From: CBDFHV01 sp965247705
GTDB lineage: Bacteria > Pseudomonadota > Alphaproteobacteria > Rhodospirillales > CAMCUA01
Reading direction: 5' to 3'
Length of the DNA stretch: 64,000 nucleotides
NCBI GenBank assembly: GCA_965247705.1
Contig: CBDFHV010000047.1
Span: 9,575 to 73,574, forward strand
This document shows, in pieces, positions 17,295 to 26,614 of the stretch. Position 1 is the first letter of the stretch; each line of letters opens with the position of its first letter. Under the pieces are notes generated by a model. That model was given only the letters and a program-made list of their open reading frames with translations. It was not told the DNA's origin and made no database searches. A program made the translations under genes and the position numbers.

Positions 17295-18314
17295 TCAAGC
17301 CGCTTTCTCCATGCCGTCCGAGTAGCCGCCGTCGCAGGCGGCACTGTTCAGTCTGGCCCGCAGGTAGAGCGCCTTCTGGGCCGCGGCCACGTTCTCCTTC
17401 TTGCCGAGCCAGTTCTTCTGCGCGCTTTCCTGCAGCGCCCGGCCATAGGAGAAGCTCAGGGTCCACGGATGGGGCCCGATGGCGTTCATGGCGTTCAGGT
17501 GCTGGGTTGCCAACCGCATGCTCTGGCCGCCGGACAGGAACACGACGCCCGGCACCGCGGCTGGCACGGTGCGCGTCAAGCAGCGGACGGTGCGCGCCGC
17601 CACTTCCTGGACTCCCGCCTGGTGGGCGCAGTCCATGCCCGAGATAACCATGTTGGGCTTGAGCAAAATGCCCTCCAGGACCACGCCCTGCAGGTGGAGT
17701 TCCTGGAACACCGCGTGAAGCGTCTCCTCGGTGACCTGTTCGCAGCGGTCGATGTGGTGGTCGCCAACCATCATGACCTCGGGTTCGACAATCGGCACTA
17801 TGCCTGCCTCCTGGCACAGGCGGGCGTAGCGGGCCAGGGCATGGGCGTTGACGTGGATGCTGTAGGGCGTCGGGATGCCCTTCCCGATGTCGATCACCGC
17901 CCGCCACTTGGCGAAAGTCGCGCCCAGCGCGACGTATTCCTTCAGGCGCCCGGCCAGCCCGTCCAGCCCCTCGGTCACCGTCTCCCCGTCCGCGCCCGCC
18001 AAGGGCTTGGCGCCGCCGTCGACCTTGATGCCCGGCTGGATGTTCTGGGCCCTCAAAAGGCCCACCAGGGGGGTGCCGTCGACGGCCTGCTGACGAATGG
18101 TCTCGTCGTAAAGAATGGCGCCGCTGATGAATTCTCCCAGCCCTTGGGTGCGGAACAACAGCTCCCGATAGGCGCGGCGGTTGTCCTCGACGTTCTCGAC
18201 GCCGATGACGTCGAAGCGCTTGCCGATGGTGCCGGTGCTCTCGTCGGCGGCGAGGATGCCCCGCCTGTCGGCGACCAGCGAATGGGCCACCTGAGCGAGC
18301 TTTTCCGCGTTCAT
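17295..18314 (-). CDS. Class I fructose-bisphosphate aldolase
   Basis: 339-aa Schiff-base aldolase cleaving fructose-1,6-bisphosphate. It shows the eukaryote-like class I pattern: GILAADESTGTIGKRF near the start, KWRAVIDIG, VEPEVMMVGDH, and LEGILLKPNMVISG containing the Schiff-base Lys. The C-terminal part has VVFLSGGQSMRLATQHLNAM. It is co-directional with tkt upstream and rpe downstream, a Calvin or pentose-phosphate style grouping. A terminator after tkt suggests it has its own promoter. Confidence 0.95.
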   Translation of the reverse strand: MNAEKLAQVAHSLVADRRGILAADESTGTIGKRFDVIGVENVEDNRRAYRELLFRTQGLGEFISGAILYDETIRQQAVDGTPLVGLLRAQNIQPGIKVDGGAKPLAGADGETVTEGLDGLAGRLKEYVALGATFAKWRAVIDIGKGIPTPYSIHVNAHALARYARLCQEAGIVPIVEPEVMMVGDHHIDRCEQVTEETLHAVFQELHLQGVVLEGILLKPNMVISGMDCAHQAGVQEVAARTVRCLTRTVPAAVPGVVFLSGGQSMRLATQHLNAMNAIGPHPWTLSFSYGRALQESAQKNWLGKKENVAAAQKALYLRARLNSAACDGGYSDGMEKAA

Positions 18315-18632
18315 GTCACCTCTCCTTCCAACAGCACAACGGCACGGCGCGCACTATAGCAGTACGGGGGAAATTTTTGAGCGGTATCGGCCAAAAAAAC
18401 GGGCCGCGAAGAGCGGCCCAAGGTGGCTCCTGAGGGAGGAACAGCGAACTGTAGGCTTTCGGGAGAACCTTGCACTAACCTCGCTCAAGCTGTTCGACAA
18501 CGCGTCCCAATCGATGTCTGAATTCGAAACGCTATACCCCGGCCCCCAACACGTGCAGTAGAAACACGACAAGAAACCCCAGCACCACGAGAACGGCCAG
18601 CGACAGCAAGGCCACGAAGGCGGCGAGGGCCG
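18315..18632. other. tkt-fba intergenic region
   Basis: 318 bases between the tkt stop and the aldolase start. It contains the minus-strand hairpin terminator at 18393-18419, then the presumed promoter of the aldolase gene. Just after the tkt stop, one minus-strand frame is very hydrophobic for about 27-33 codons, ending in a TAG near 18535. It has no ATG and no ribosome site, so I do not call it a gene. Confidence 0.5.
18393..18419 (-). terminator. Rho-independent terminator after tkt
   Basis: On the minus strand a perfect 7-bp GC stem (GGGCCGC ... GCGGCCC) with a 5-base loop is followed directly by a run of seven T residues. It lies about 210 bases past the tkt stop and before the aldolase gene. 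Confidence 0.85.
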
Positions 18633-20651
18633 TCAGACCATCCCTGCCCGTGCCGCTTCCACGACTTTCGTCGCCGTGATGCCGAAGTGCTCGTACAACG
18701 CGCCGCCGGGGGCGGAGGCGCCGAAGCCGGTCATGCCGACGAAGGCGCCGGTTTCGCCGATGTAGCGGTCCCAGCCCATGGAGACCGCGGCCTCGACGGC
18801 GACGCGGATGGTGCCGGGGCCCAGCACGCTGTCCCGATAGACCTTGTCCTGGGCGTCGAACAGGGCCCAGCAGGGCATGGAGACCACCGCCGTGGGGATG
18901 CCATCGGCCTGCAGGACTTCGCGGGCCTCGACGGCGATGGACACCTCGGAGCCGGTGGCGAGCAGGGTCACGCGGCGCGCCCCCCCCTCCCCTTCGGCCA
19001 GCACGTAGGCGCCCCGGGCACAGGGCTTATCGCCCGGGCGAGCGTCGCGCAGGGTGGGCACGCCCTGGCGGGTCAGGGCCATGCCCGACGGGCCATCCCG
19101 GCGTTCCAGGGCCAGGGCCCAGCATTCGGCCGTCTCCACCGCGTCGGCCGGGCGGAACAGCCAGTAGCCGGGGATGGCCCGCATGGCGGCCAGCGTCTCC
19201 ACCGGCTGGTGGGTCGGGCCGTCCTCGCCGAGGCCGATGGAATCGTGGGTCAGGACGTGGATCGCCCGGATGCCCATGAGGGCAGCGAGGCGCAGGGACG
19301 GGCGCATGTAATCGGTGAACACCAGGAAAGTGCCGCTGAAGGGGATCAACCCGCCGTGTAGGGCGATGCCGTTCATGGCCGCCGCCATGGCGTGCTCGCG
19401 CACCCCGTAGAAGACGTAGTCGCCGCCATACGCGCCAGCCGTCACGGGTACGGCGGCGGACACCTTGGTGTTGTTGGAACCGGTGAGGTCCGCCGAGCCG
19501 CCGATCATCTCGGGGATGGCCTGGGTCAACACCTCCAGGGCCTCGCCGGAGGCCTGGCGGGTGGCCCATTTGGGCCTTTCCTCGGCGACCCGGGCGATGT
19601 GGGCGTCGAGCGCTGCTTTCCAGCCCCTGGGCAAGTCGCCGGCCTCGGTCCGCTCGAAGTCGTGGCGCCGCGCTTCGGGCTCGGCGTCCAGGCGCCCTTG
19701 CCAGGCCACCCGGTCCTCCGCTCCGCGGGCGCCGGCGGCGCGCCAGGCCTGCTGGATGTCGGTCGGCACCTGGAAGGCCGGATAGGGCCAGCCCAGTTCC
19801 TCGCGCGCGCCGGCGATCTCCGCCTCGCCCAGGGGCGCGCCATGGGTGGCGGCCGTACCGGCCTTGGTGGGGGCCCCATAACCGATTGTCGTGCGACAGG
19901 CGATCAGGGAAGGCCGGTCCGAAGCCCGGGCTGCCTCGATGGCGCGGGCGATCGCGTCGGGATCGTGGCCGTCCGCCGCCTGGGCGTGCCAGCCGCTGGC
20001 CTGGAAGCGGCCAATTTGGTCGTCGGTCACGGACAGGTCCGTGGGGCCGTCGATGCTGATCCGGTTGTCGTCCCAGAGGACGATCAGCCGCCCCAGTTTC
20101 AGGTGCCCGGCCAGGGAGATGGCCTCGTGGCTGATGCCCTCCATCAGGCAGCCGTCGCCGGCGATTACGTAAGTGACGTGGTCCACGATGGCGTCGCCGA
20201 AGCGGGCGTTGCGGAGCCGCTCGGCCAGGGCCATGCCGACCCCGTTGGCCAGCCCCTGCCCCAGGGGCCCGGTGGTGGTCTCGATGCCGCCGGCGTGTCC
20301 GTACTCGGGATGGCCGGCGGTACGCGAGCCCAACTGGCGGAAGTTCCGCAGTTGGTCGATGTCCATATCCTCGTAGCCGGTGAGGTACAGCAGCCCGTAA
20401 AGCAGCATGGACCCGTGGCCCGCCGACAGAACGAAGCGGTCCCGGTCGGGCCAGCGGGGCGCGGTGGGGTCGAACTTGAGAAAACGGGTCCACAGCACGG
20501 TCGCCACGTCGGCCATGCCCATGGGCATGCCAGGATGGCCCGAATTGGCTTTCTGGACGGCGTCGGCGGCGAGGAATCGAATGGCGTTGGCCAACTCCAT
20601 GTGACTGGGGCCGGACGCCGGGGCGGTGGCCTCGGACGAAGAGACCGTCAT
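18633..20651 (-). CDS. tkt: Transketolase
   Basis: 672-aa ThDP enzyme moving two-carbon units between sugar phosphates. Conserved blocks: ANSGHPGMPMGMADVATVLW, GPLGQGLANGVGMALAE, the ThDP motif starting GDGCLMEGISHEA, and the C-terminal EDGPTHQPVETLAAMRAIP with substrate-binding residues. ATG 20651 is preferred because the upstream in-frame sequence lacks family character. It ends before a strong terminator and belongs to the tkt-fba-rpe group. Confidence 0.97.
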   Translation of the reverse strand: MTVSSSEATAPASGPSHMELANAIRFLAADAVQKANSGHPGMPMGMADVATVLWTRFLKFDPTAPRWPDRDRFVLSAGHGSMLLYGLLYLTGYEDMDIDQLRNFRQLGSRTAGHPEYGHAGGIETTTGPLGQGLANGVGMALAERLRNARFGDAIVDHVTYVIAGDGCLMEGISHEAISLAGHLKLGRLIVLWDDNRISIDGPTDLSVTDDQIGRFQASGWHAQAADGHDPDAIARAIEAARASDRPSLIACRTTIGYGAPTKAGTAATHGAPLGEAEIAGAREELGWPYPAFQVPTDIQQAWRAAGARGAEDRVAWQGRLDAEPEARRHDFERTEAGDLPRGWKAALDAHIARVAEERPKWATRQASGEALEVLTQAIPEMIGGSADLTGSNNTKVSAAVPVTAGAYGGDYVFYGVREHAMAAAMNGIALHGGLIPFSGTFLVFTDYMRPSLRLAALMGIRAIHVLTHDSIGLGEDGPTHQPVETLAAMRAIPGYWLFRPADAVETAECWALALERRDGPSGMALTRQGVPTLRDARPGDKPCARGAYVLAEGEGGARRVTLLATGSEVSIAVEAREVLQADGIPTAVVSMPCWALFDAQDKVYRDSVLGPGTIRVAVEAAVSMGWDRYIGETGAFVGMTGFGASAPGGALYEHFGITATKVVEAARAGMV

Positions 20652-20735
20652 CGCATCAACTCCTCGCGGGCGATAGGGAATAACCCGTGGCGCGTGACGA
20701 CCCGCGCCGGGGGGTTCTATAACACAGGTCATCGT

Positions 20736-21689
20736 TCAACGACCCGCATCTGTGTCTCTTTTTCGCTGGCGGCGCAACCGGGTTTCCCGGTGCAGGATAT
20801 AGAGCCCGCTGCCGGTCACGATGAGGGTCCCCGATATCATCCAGGAGTCGGGCATATCGCCCCAGATCAGCGCTCCAAAGATCACCGCCCAGACCATGGT
20901 CGCGTACTTGAACGGCGACACCAGACCGGCCTCGGCCCAGCGGAAGGCTTCGATCATAAAATAGTAGGCGCCGCTGAGGCAGAACCCGGCCGAAGCCAGG
21001 ATCGCCAGGTCCGCCGCTGTCGGCGCGCTCCACCCGAACGGCAACGTGACCAGCCCGCTCGAGGTCACCATCAGGGTGCTGACAAAAAGGATCGATAGGG
21101 TGCTTTCGGAGCCCACCATCGCACGGGTGATGATGTCGCGGAAGGCGCCCAAAAGCGCCACGGCAAGGGGCAGCAGGGCCACCCACTGAAACGCGCCGGT
21201 GGGCCGCAGCATGAGAACCACGCCGCAGAACCCCACCACCACCGCCAGCCATCGCCGCCAGCCGACCGTTTCCGCCAGCAGGGGTGTCGCCATCGCGGTC
21301 AGGAACAGCGGCCCGGCGAAGGTGATGGCTATGGCGTCGGCCAGGGGCATCAGTTTGAGGGCGGTGACGAACAGGAATGACCCCAGGATTACCGTTATCC
21401 CGCGCAAAAGCTGGCCCTTGGGATTGCGCACCCGAAGCACTCTCGTACCACCGGCCCGCCAGACGAGGAAGGCGATGGGCAGGAGCACGAAGACTCCGCG
21501 CATGAACATAAGCTGCCCCACCGGATAGTGGGCGGTCATGAGCTTGGCGAGCGCATCGTTGATGGTCAGCAGGGCGCCGCTGGCGACCATGCAGGCGATT
21601 CCCCTGAGCGGCTGGGCGCTGGCGGCAAGCGCCGCTGTCGCGGCGGCCGACAGGAACCTCGGGGAACGGTGTACGGGAGGCGTGGACAA
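20736..21689 (-). CDS. EamA-type DMT transporter
   Basis: 317-aa inner-membrane protein with about ten hydrophobic helices in two EamA repeats. The first repeat includes KLMTAHYPVGQLMFMRGVFV and LPLADAIAITFAGPLFLT; the second includes YYFMIEAFRWAEAGLVSPFKY. The family exports or imports small metabolites. The substrate is unknown. The neighbours tkt and the response-regulator gene do not indicate one. Confidence 0.9.
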   Translation of the reverse strand: MSTPPVHRSPRFLSAAATAALAASAQPLRGIACMVASGALLTINDALAKLMTAHYPVGQLMFMRGVFVLLPIAFLVWRAGGTRVLRVRNPKGQLLRGITVILGSFLFVTALKLMPLADAIAITFAGPLFLTAMATPLLAETVGWRRWLAVVVGFCGVVLMLRPTGAFQWVALLPLAVALLGAFRDIITRAMVGSESTLSILFVSTLMVTSSGLVTLPFGWSAPTAADLAILASAGFCLSGAYYFMIEAFRWAEAGLVSPFKYATMVWAVIFGALIWGDMPDSWMISGTLIVTGSGLYILHRETRLRRQRKRDTDAGR

Positions 21690-21752
21690 CTGGGGTGTGG
21701 ATGATGGCGGTGGCGTATCAGGCCCGGCCGCGCGGGCGCGACGCAGTCGGAC

Positions 21753-23345
21753 TCATGCGCTTTGTGCCACGTTGCCGCTTTGGCTGTAGGCCTTATAGGC
21801 TCGGTATATCTCGCGTATGATCCGCGCCGTCCCCTTCTCCACCGCCGTGTCGAGTACTTCCGATCCCTCCTCCGACTGGGCCGCCTCGAACAGGTCGGAG
21901 AACAGTGTCGTGAACACCAGGCTGAAGTGACTTTCGCTGAACACGTCGCGGCCATCGTACTTGGCGGTGCCGATCATATTGTCGGTAATGGCGGTGTTGA
22001 TGATGCCTATGAAGTTGCGCCGGCCGCGAGCGAAATTGCCGAACTTGACCAGGATCCGCCCAAGGATTTTGTATGAAAAACAGCGATAGTCGTCGTCATC
22101 CAGGATGCGCGACCAGATATGGAAGTCGTCATCGGAACTGATCTGGTCCAAGAGTTCCTGGGCCTGAGGGTTCAGCTCGGCATAAACGTGCTCGCCAAGC
22201 AGCAGTTGCAGGTATTCATCGAACCCGTGCAGGAAGGCGCGGGGGATGATCTGGCGGCGGCCCGTATGGTCGCTGAGGAGGTGGGAGATTTTGCCGATCA
22301 GCAGGCGGAGGAGAAACTTGTTTCGCCGCTCGTCGCCGGAAGCCTTGGTTTCCGCATCGGCTTCCGAGGCATCCTTGCCCTCGGCGACGAATAACTGCTC
22401 GTCGCTGACCGCCTTGGCAATTTCCCGGTGTATCTCCTGGGCCGTGTGTGCGGTGCCGGTGCCGGTGCCAATGGCGGCGCTGAAACTCGCCTGGATTGCT
22501 TGGGACAGGGGAATCAGCAATTGGAAGTCCTTGCTCGATGCCCCGTCGGCGGAGTCCCGAATGTTGTTGGTCACCGACAGCAGAGACTGGCACAGGCCGG
22601 AGACGTGCTCGTAAGACGTTCCCACCATGCGGCTGCCGGTTTCCTCCAGCAGGTCGTGGAGGTGGCGCAACTCGGCCTTCGTGCTCCGATCCACGGGGCC
22701 CGCTTCCAAGCGCGGCAGAATGGCCTTCACGATCTGGCAAATACGCTCGGCATGGCGGAGCATTTTCTGTTCGTTGATTTCCAACAGGGCCTGGTCGAGG
22801 ACCGCTCCGAGGTTCTCTTGGCCTTCGAGCCCCTCGGACCTGGCTTTCAAGCGATTGGGGACCTCGACCAGTTTGGCCGTGTTTGGCCGCCCGTCGGTGC
22901 GGTGCCGGTCCGGACCCACGTAATCGCTGGTGACGACGAAGGGCTTTCGGGCGCGAACCAGGTTGCGGATGCGCGACACAAGGCGCTCCGCCGATATGGG
23001 TTTGGTCAACAGGGCGTCGGCGCCCGAGTCCGACACCCTTCGAACCAATTCGGATGTCGGCATCCAGGTGGTGGCGATAACCGGCAAGAACGGATCCTGG
23101 CCCACCCGCTGATGGCGCAGGTCGACGATCCACCGGCACATGTCGCCATCTTCCGAATCGGTCTCGCAGATGAGCAGATCCGGGCTGGGATCGATCGATT
23201 CCGCGGCCATGTCCGCGAACGTGGTGACCGCGCGCACGTGACGGAATCCGTTGTTCACCAGAATGTTGCGAACGCTCTCCCGTGAGCCCCCGTCCGGGTC
23301 CATGAGCAGGACGTCCACTTGATCGAAGCGAAGTTTCTCCATCAT
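21753..23345 (-). CDS. Large response-regulator protein with uncharacterised C-terminal region
   Basis: 530-aa cytoplasmic protein. Residues about 8-130 form a CheY-like receiver with VLLMDPD (acidic pocket), LLICETDSEDGD (candidate phospho-acceptor Asp in a slightly altered context), the ATTW switch position and LLTKPIS with the conserved Lys. A PFVVTSDYVGPDRHR tail follows, as in other alphaproteobacterial receiver proteins. The remaining ~370 residues look largely helical and match no output domain I recognise (no HTH, kinase, GGDEF or phosphatase motif). I chose ATG 23345 since the frame upstream is Arg-rich and unlike a protein. It is divergent from the LarA-like gene. The same post-receiver motif occurs in the regulator at 26657. 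Confidence 0.75.
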   Translation of the reverse strand: MMEKLRFDQVDVLLMDPDGGSRESVRNILVNNGFRHVRAVTTFADMAAESIDPSPDLLICETDSEDGDMCRWIVDLRHQRVGQDPFLPVIATTWMPTSELVRRVSDSGADALLTKPISAERLVSRIRNLVRARKPFVVTSDYVGPDRHRTDGRPNTAKLVEVPNRLKARSEGLEGQENLGAVLDQALLEINEQKMLRHAERICQIVKAILPRLEAGPVDRSTKAELRHLHDLLEETGSRMVGTSYEHVSGLCQSLLSVTNNIRDSADGASSKDFQLLIPLSQAIQASFSAAIGTGTGTAHTAQEIHREIAKAVSDEQLFVAEGKDASEADAETKASGDERRNKFLLRLLIGKISHLLSDHTGRRQIIPRAFLHGFDEYLQLLLGEHVYAELNPQAQELLDQISSDDDFHIWSRILDDDDYRCFSYKILGRILVKFGNFARGRRNFIGIINTAITDNMIGTAKYDGRDVFSESHFSLVFTTLFSDLFEAAQSEEGSEVLDTAVEKGTARIIREIYRAYKAYSQSGNVAQSA

Positions 23346-23520
23346 CCCCCTGAGACGCTCAGTGCGACTCGTGCGGCCCCTTATCCCCTCTCCATGGTAG
23401 TCAAAATCGACGACGCTGAATAGCGTCGTTGGCAAAGGCGCGATTGCTCTCCTCCGGCGTCGGCCGGATAATGGGGGCTTATCGAGTCGTTTTCGGAGCC
23501 CCCCCGCGGGAGCGCCCTGG

Positions 23521-24804
23521 ATGCCCATTTCACTGCTCTATGGCCGCCGCACCATCGCCGTCACCCCGCCACGGGGCTGCCGGGCAACGGTGATTCGCAA
23601 GTCCGCCATGCCGGTCATCGACGATCCGCCGGCCGCCGTCGAGGCAGCCCTGGACAGGCCCGTCGGCACGCCTCCCCTGGCGACGTTGGCAAGGAATGCC
23701 GCTAGCGCCTGCATCCTCATCTGCGACATCACGCGCCCGGTTCCCAACGGCCTGTTTCTCGGCCCCCTGATTCGCCGCCTGATGGCGGGCGGCATCGCCG
23801 CGGAGCGCATCGAGGTTCTGGTGGCGACCGGCCTCCATCGACCCAACGAAGGCGACGAGCTTCGGGAACTGGTCGGCGATCCTTGGGTGCTGGACACGGT
23901 TCGCGTCTCCAACCACGACGCCCGGGACGACTCCGCCCACGTGGACCTGGGCACCACCTCCCGTCGAACCCGGGTCCGCATCGACCGGCGGCTGGTGGCG
24001 GCGGACCTCAGGATCGCCACCGGCCTGGTGGAGCCCCATTTCATGGCCGGCTGGTCGGGCGGCCGTAAGGTGATCGCCCCCGGCGTGGCCCATGCGGAGA
24101 CCATCACCACCTTCCACAACGCCGCCTTCATGGCCCATCCCCGCGCCGCCAACTGCGTTCTCGAGGGTAATCCCCTGCATGAGGAGCAGTTAGAGATCGT
24201 CGCCAAATTGGGCGGCGCATTGGCCCTCAACACCGTCATCGACGAAGACCGCCGCCTGGCCTTCGTCAACTTCGGCGAAGTGGTCGGCAGCCACCTCGCC
24301 ACCGTCGATTTCGTTGGTCGTTATGCCTGTGTGCCCGTGGGCCGGCGGTTCCGAACGGTGGTCACCAGCGCCGCCGGCTATCCCCTCGACTCCACCTACT
24401 ATCAGACGGTCAAGGGCATGGTGGGCCCGCTCGACATTCTGGAGCCGGGCGGCGACCTGATCATCGCCTCGGCCTGCGACCGGGGCATTGGATCGCCCCA
24501 TTACGTCGAGGCGCAGCGCCGCCTGATCGACCTCGGGGAAGATGGGTTCCTGGCTGACATCCACGCCAAGAGCCATGCCGATATCGACGAATGGCAGACC
24601 CAGATGCAGCTGCGCAGCACCAAAGTGGGACGGGTGCATCTCTATACGGACGGCCTGACCGCAAAGGACGCGGCGATCACCGGCGTGCGAAGGGCCGAGT
24701 CCGTGGAATCGGCGGTGGCCGAATCGATCGAACGCCACGGGGACCCCGAAGTCGCCTTCATCCCCGAGGGTCCCTATGTGGTTCCTGTTCGAGGGGCCGC
24801 TTGA
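23521..24804 (+). CDS. LarA-like nickel-dependent lactate racemase family protein
   Basis: 427-aa protein of the LarA superfamily (racemases or epimerases using a nickel-pincer nucleotide bound to Lys). Motifs visible are ILICDITRPVPNG, VATGLHRPN with the first catalytic His, and GLVEPHFMAGWSGGRKVIAPG with the second His and the cofactor Lys. No larB, larC or larE cofactor genes are in the window, so they would be needed elsewhere. The substrate may be lactate or another 2-hydroxy acid; the family is diverse. It is convergent with ridA, 12 bases apart. Confidence 0.85.
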   Translation: MPISLLYGRRTIAVTPPRGCRATVIRKSAMPVIDDPPAAVEAALDRPVGTPPLATLARNAASACILICDITRPVPNGLFLGPLIRRLMAGGIAAERIEVLVATGLHRPNEGDELRELVGDPWVLDTVRVSNHDARDDSAHVDLGTTSRRTRVRIDRRLVAADLRIATGLVEPHFMAGWSGGRKVIAPGVAHAETITTFHNAAFMAHPRAANCVLEGNPLHEEQLEIVAKLGGALALNTVIDEDRRLAFVNFGEVVGSHLATVDFVGRYACVPVGRRFRTVVTSAAGYPLDSTYYQTVKGMVGPLDILEPGGDLIIASACDRGIGSPHYVEAQRRLIDLGEDGFLADIHAKSHADIDEWQTQMQLRSTKVGRVHLYTDGLTAKDAAITGVRRAESVESAVAESIERHGDPEVAFIPEGPYVVPVRGAA

Positions 24805-24816
24805 GCCCGCCCCTCC

Positions 24817-25284
24817 TCAGGCAAGCTCGAAGACCCCTTCCACCTCCACCGCGATGTTGCCGGGCAGGGAGGGCGCGCCGATGGCGAAGCGGGAATGGCG
24901 GCCCGCGTCATCGAATATCTCCACCATCAGGTCGGAAGCGCCGTTGATCACTTTCGGATGGTCCGCGAATCCGGGGCCGCAATTTACCCAGCCGCCCAGC
25001 TTGACGACACGCCGAACCCGATCCAGATCGCCATCGCAGGCCGCGTTGACCTGGGCGAGAATGTTCAGGCCGCAGATTCGCGCCGCCTTGTTCCCCTCGT
25101 CCAGTGTCAGGTCCTGCCCCACCTTTCCCAGATAGCGCCATTCCCCGTCCCAGCGGGTTCCCTGACCGGATACGAACAACAGGTTCCCCGCCAGCACGGA
25201 CGGCACGTAGTTGGCCACGGGCGACGGGGCATCGGGAATGACGATACCCCGGTCCTTGAGTCGGGCAGCAATGCGATCAGCCAT
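24817..25284 (-). CDS. RidA-family (YjgF/Rid) protein
   Basis: 155-aa Rid superfamily protein; members deaminate reactive enamine/imine intermediates or have related roles. The chain begins MADRIAARLKDRGIV and has the NLLFVSGQGTRWDGEWRYLG strand region and a C-terminal LPGNIAVEVEGVFELA. The canonical Arg of the RidA active site (in a CESRIC-like position) is not seen near the end. It is therefore probably a Rid subgroup rather than archetypal RidA. ATG 25284 gives the family N-terminus. Its promoter lies just beside the left end of the first IS630 copy. Confidence 0.82.
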   Translation of the reverse strand: MADRIAARLKDRGIVIPDAPSPVANYVPSVLAGNLLFVSGQGTRWDGEWRYLGKVGQDLTLDEGNKAARICGLNILAQVNAACDGDLDRVRRVVKLGGWVNCGPGFADHPKVINGASDLMVEIFDDAGRHSRFAIGAPSLPGNIAVEVEGVFELA

Positions 25285-25346
25285 GGGAAAGGTTCCTCCT
25301 GCGAATGTCCAAATGAGGGGCGGAGCATAACGCCCAGCCGGCGGGC

Positions 25347-26484
25347 TAGTGTTCCGCTCGAAACAAATGATTCCCATCGGGCAGGTGTGATGCGATTCTG
25401 GGTTCATGGGGAAGAAAGTGAGGATCCAGCTGGCGCCTGGGGATCAGGACAGGCTGGAGGCGTTGATCGCCAATGGCAACACGCCGCAGAAGCATGTCCG
25501 ACGGGCTCGGATTGTACGGCTGGCCGGCGACGGCGTTGGCACCGATGAGATCCAGCGCCGCTTGGGCGTGAGCAAACCGACCATCCGACGCTGGCGGACG
25601 CGCTATGTGGAGGCCGGCGTGGACGGTTTGTGCCGCGATAAGACGCGCCCGCCGGGCAAGGCACCGCTTGCGGCGGATGTGGTCATGCGGGTGATCGAGA
25701 AGACCAAGACGGAAACGCCGCCGGACGCGACCCACTGGAGCCTGCGAACGATGGCCAAGGCGGTGGGCATCGCGCCGTCGAGCGTTCAGGCGATCTGGAA
25801 GGCACATGAGCTGAAACCGCATCTGGTGGCGACTTTCAAGCTGTCCAATGATCCGCGGTTTGCCGAGAAAGTCGAGGACGTGGTCGGGCTGTATGTCAAC
25901 CCGCCGGAGCACGCCATCGTCCTGTCGGTGGACGAGAAGTCCCAGATCCAGGCACTCGACCGCACCCAGCCGGGCCTGCCGATGAAGAAGGGCCGGGCCG
26001 GCACCATGACCCACGACTATAAGCGCCACGGCACCACCACCCTGTTCGCGGCGCTCGACGTGCTCGACGGCACGGTCATCGGCCAATGCATGCAGAAGCA
26101 TCGCCATCAGGAGTTCATCCGCTTCTTGAACAAGATCAACCGCGCGACGTCGAAGCACCTGGCTCTCCACCTGATCGTCGACAACTACGCCGCCCACAAG
26201 ACGCCGGAGGTCAAGCGCTGGCTGAAACGCCATCCCCGGTTCCACCTGCATTTCACGCCGACCTCGGCGTCGTGGCTCAACTTGGTCGAACGCTTCTTTG
26301 CCGAGATCACCCGAAAGCGCATCCGTCGCGGCGTGTTTCACTCCATCGTCGAATTGCAAATGGCCATCAACGACTACCTCGACCAGCACAACGCCGACCC
26401 CAAGCCTTTCGCCTGGACGGCTTCCGCCAGTTCCATCATCGATAAGGTCAACCGAGGGAAACAAGCGTTGGAATCGCTACACTA
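25347..26484 (+). mobile_element. IS630-family insertion sequence, copy 1
   Basis: 1138 bp from TA to TA (25347-25348 and 26483-26484). The left end reads TAGTGTTCCGCTCGAAAC and the right end, inverted, TAGTGTAGCGATTCCAAC, an imperfect terminal repeat. The TA target duplication is typical of the IS630/Tc1-mariner group. It carries one intact transposase gene. Its right TA is shared with MITE copy 1. The transposase differs from copies 2 and 3 at one visible codon (Lys for Asn near 25870). Confidence 0.93.
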
Positions 26485-26485
26485 G
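25406..26485 (+). CDS. IS630 family transposase (copy 1)
   Basis: 359-aa DDE transposase. The N-terminal half is a helix-turn-helix region (RRLGVSKPTIRRWRTRYVEAG). The catalytic domain has the first Asp in IVLSVDEKSQIQALDR, the second in LHLIVDNYAAHKT and the acidic third in SWLNLVERFFAEITRKR, the DDE_3 pattern of IS630. Full length and intact. Its stop codon lies in the element's terminal TA. Confidence 0.95.
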   Translation: MGKKVRIQLAPGDQDRLEALIANGNTPQKHVRRARIVRLAGDGVGTDEIQRRLGVSKPTIRRWRTRYVEAGVDGLCRDKTRPPGKAPLAADVVMRVIEKTKTETPPDATHWSLRTMAKAVGIAPSSVQAIWKAHELKPHLVATFKLSNDPRFAEKVEDVVGLYVNPPEHAIVLSVDEKSQIQALDRTQPGLPMKKGRAGTMTHDYKRHGTTTLFAALDVLDGTVIGQCMQKHRHQEFIRFLNKINRATSKHLALHLIVDNYAAHKTPEVKRWLKRHPRFHLHFTPTSASWLNLVERFFAEITRKRIRRGVFHSIVELQMAINDYLDQHNADPKPFAWTASASSIIDKVNRGKQALESLH

Positions 26486-26579
26486 TGTTCCGCTCGAGAC
26501 ATTTCGTTCCCATTAAATCTACGCAAACTGCGACCTTCACCCCCGGGCTCAGGAACCAAATGTTAGAATCGCAACACTA
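26483..26579 (+). repeat. 97-bp MITE related to IS630, copy 1
   Basis: Non-coding 97-bp element flanked by TA at both ends. One end (TAGTGTTCCGCTCGAGAC) matches the left end of the IS630 copies. The other, inverted (TAGTGTTGCGATTCTAAC), matches the right end. The middle holds no open frame. It abuts IS630 copy 1, sharing its TA. Two further copies lie at 34304-34400 (inverted) and at 51628-52803 (inverted, interrupted). Confidence 0.9.
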
Positions 26580-26614
26580 GGGTATTCCCGAATTTGGGGG
26601 GCCACGGCGGGAAG

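Noticed and set aside
18535..18636. Short hydrophobic frame right after tkt on the minus strand
   Set aside because: There is no ATG or ribosome site, and only a GTG or CTG could start it. It could be a small membrane peptide but cannot be supported.
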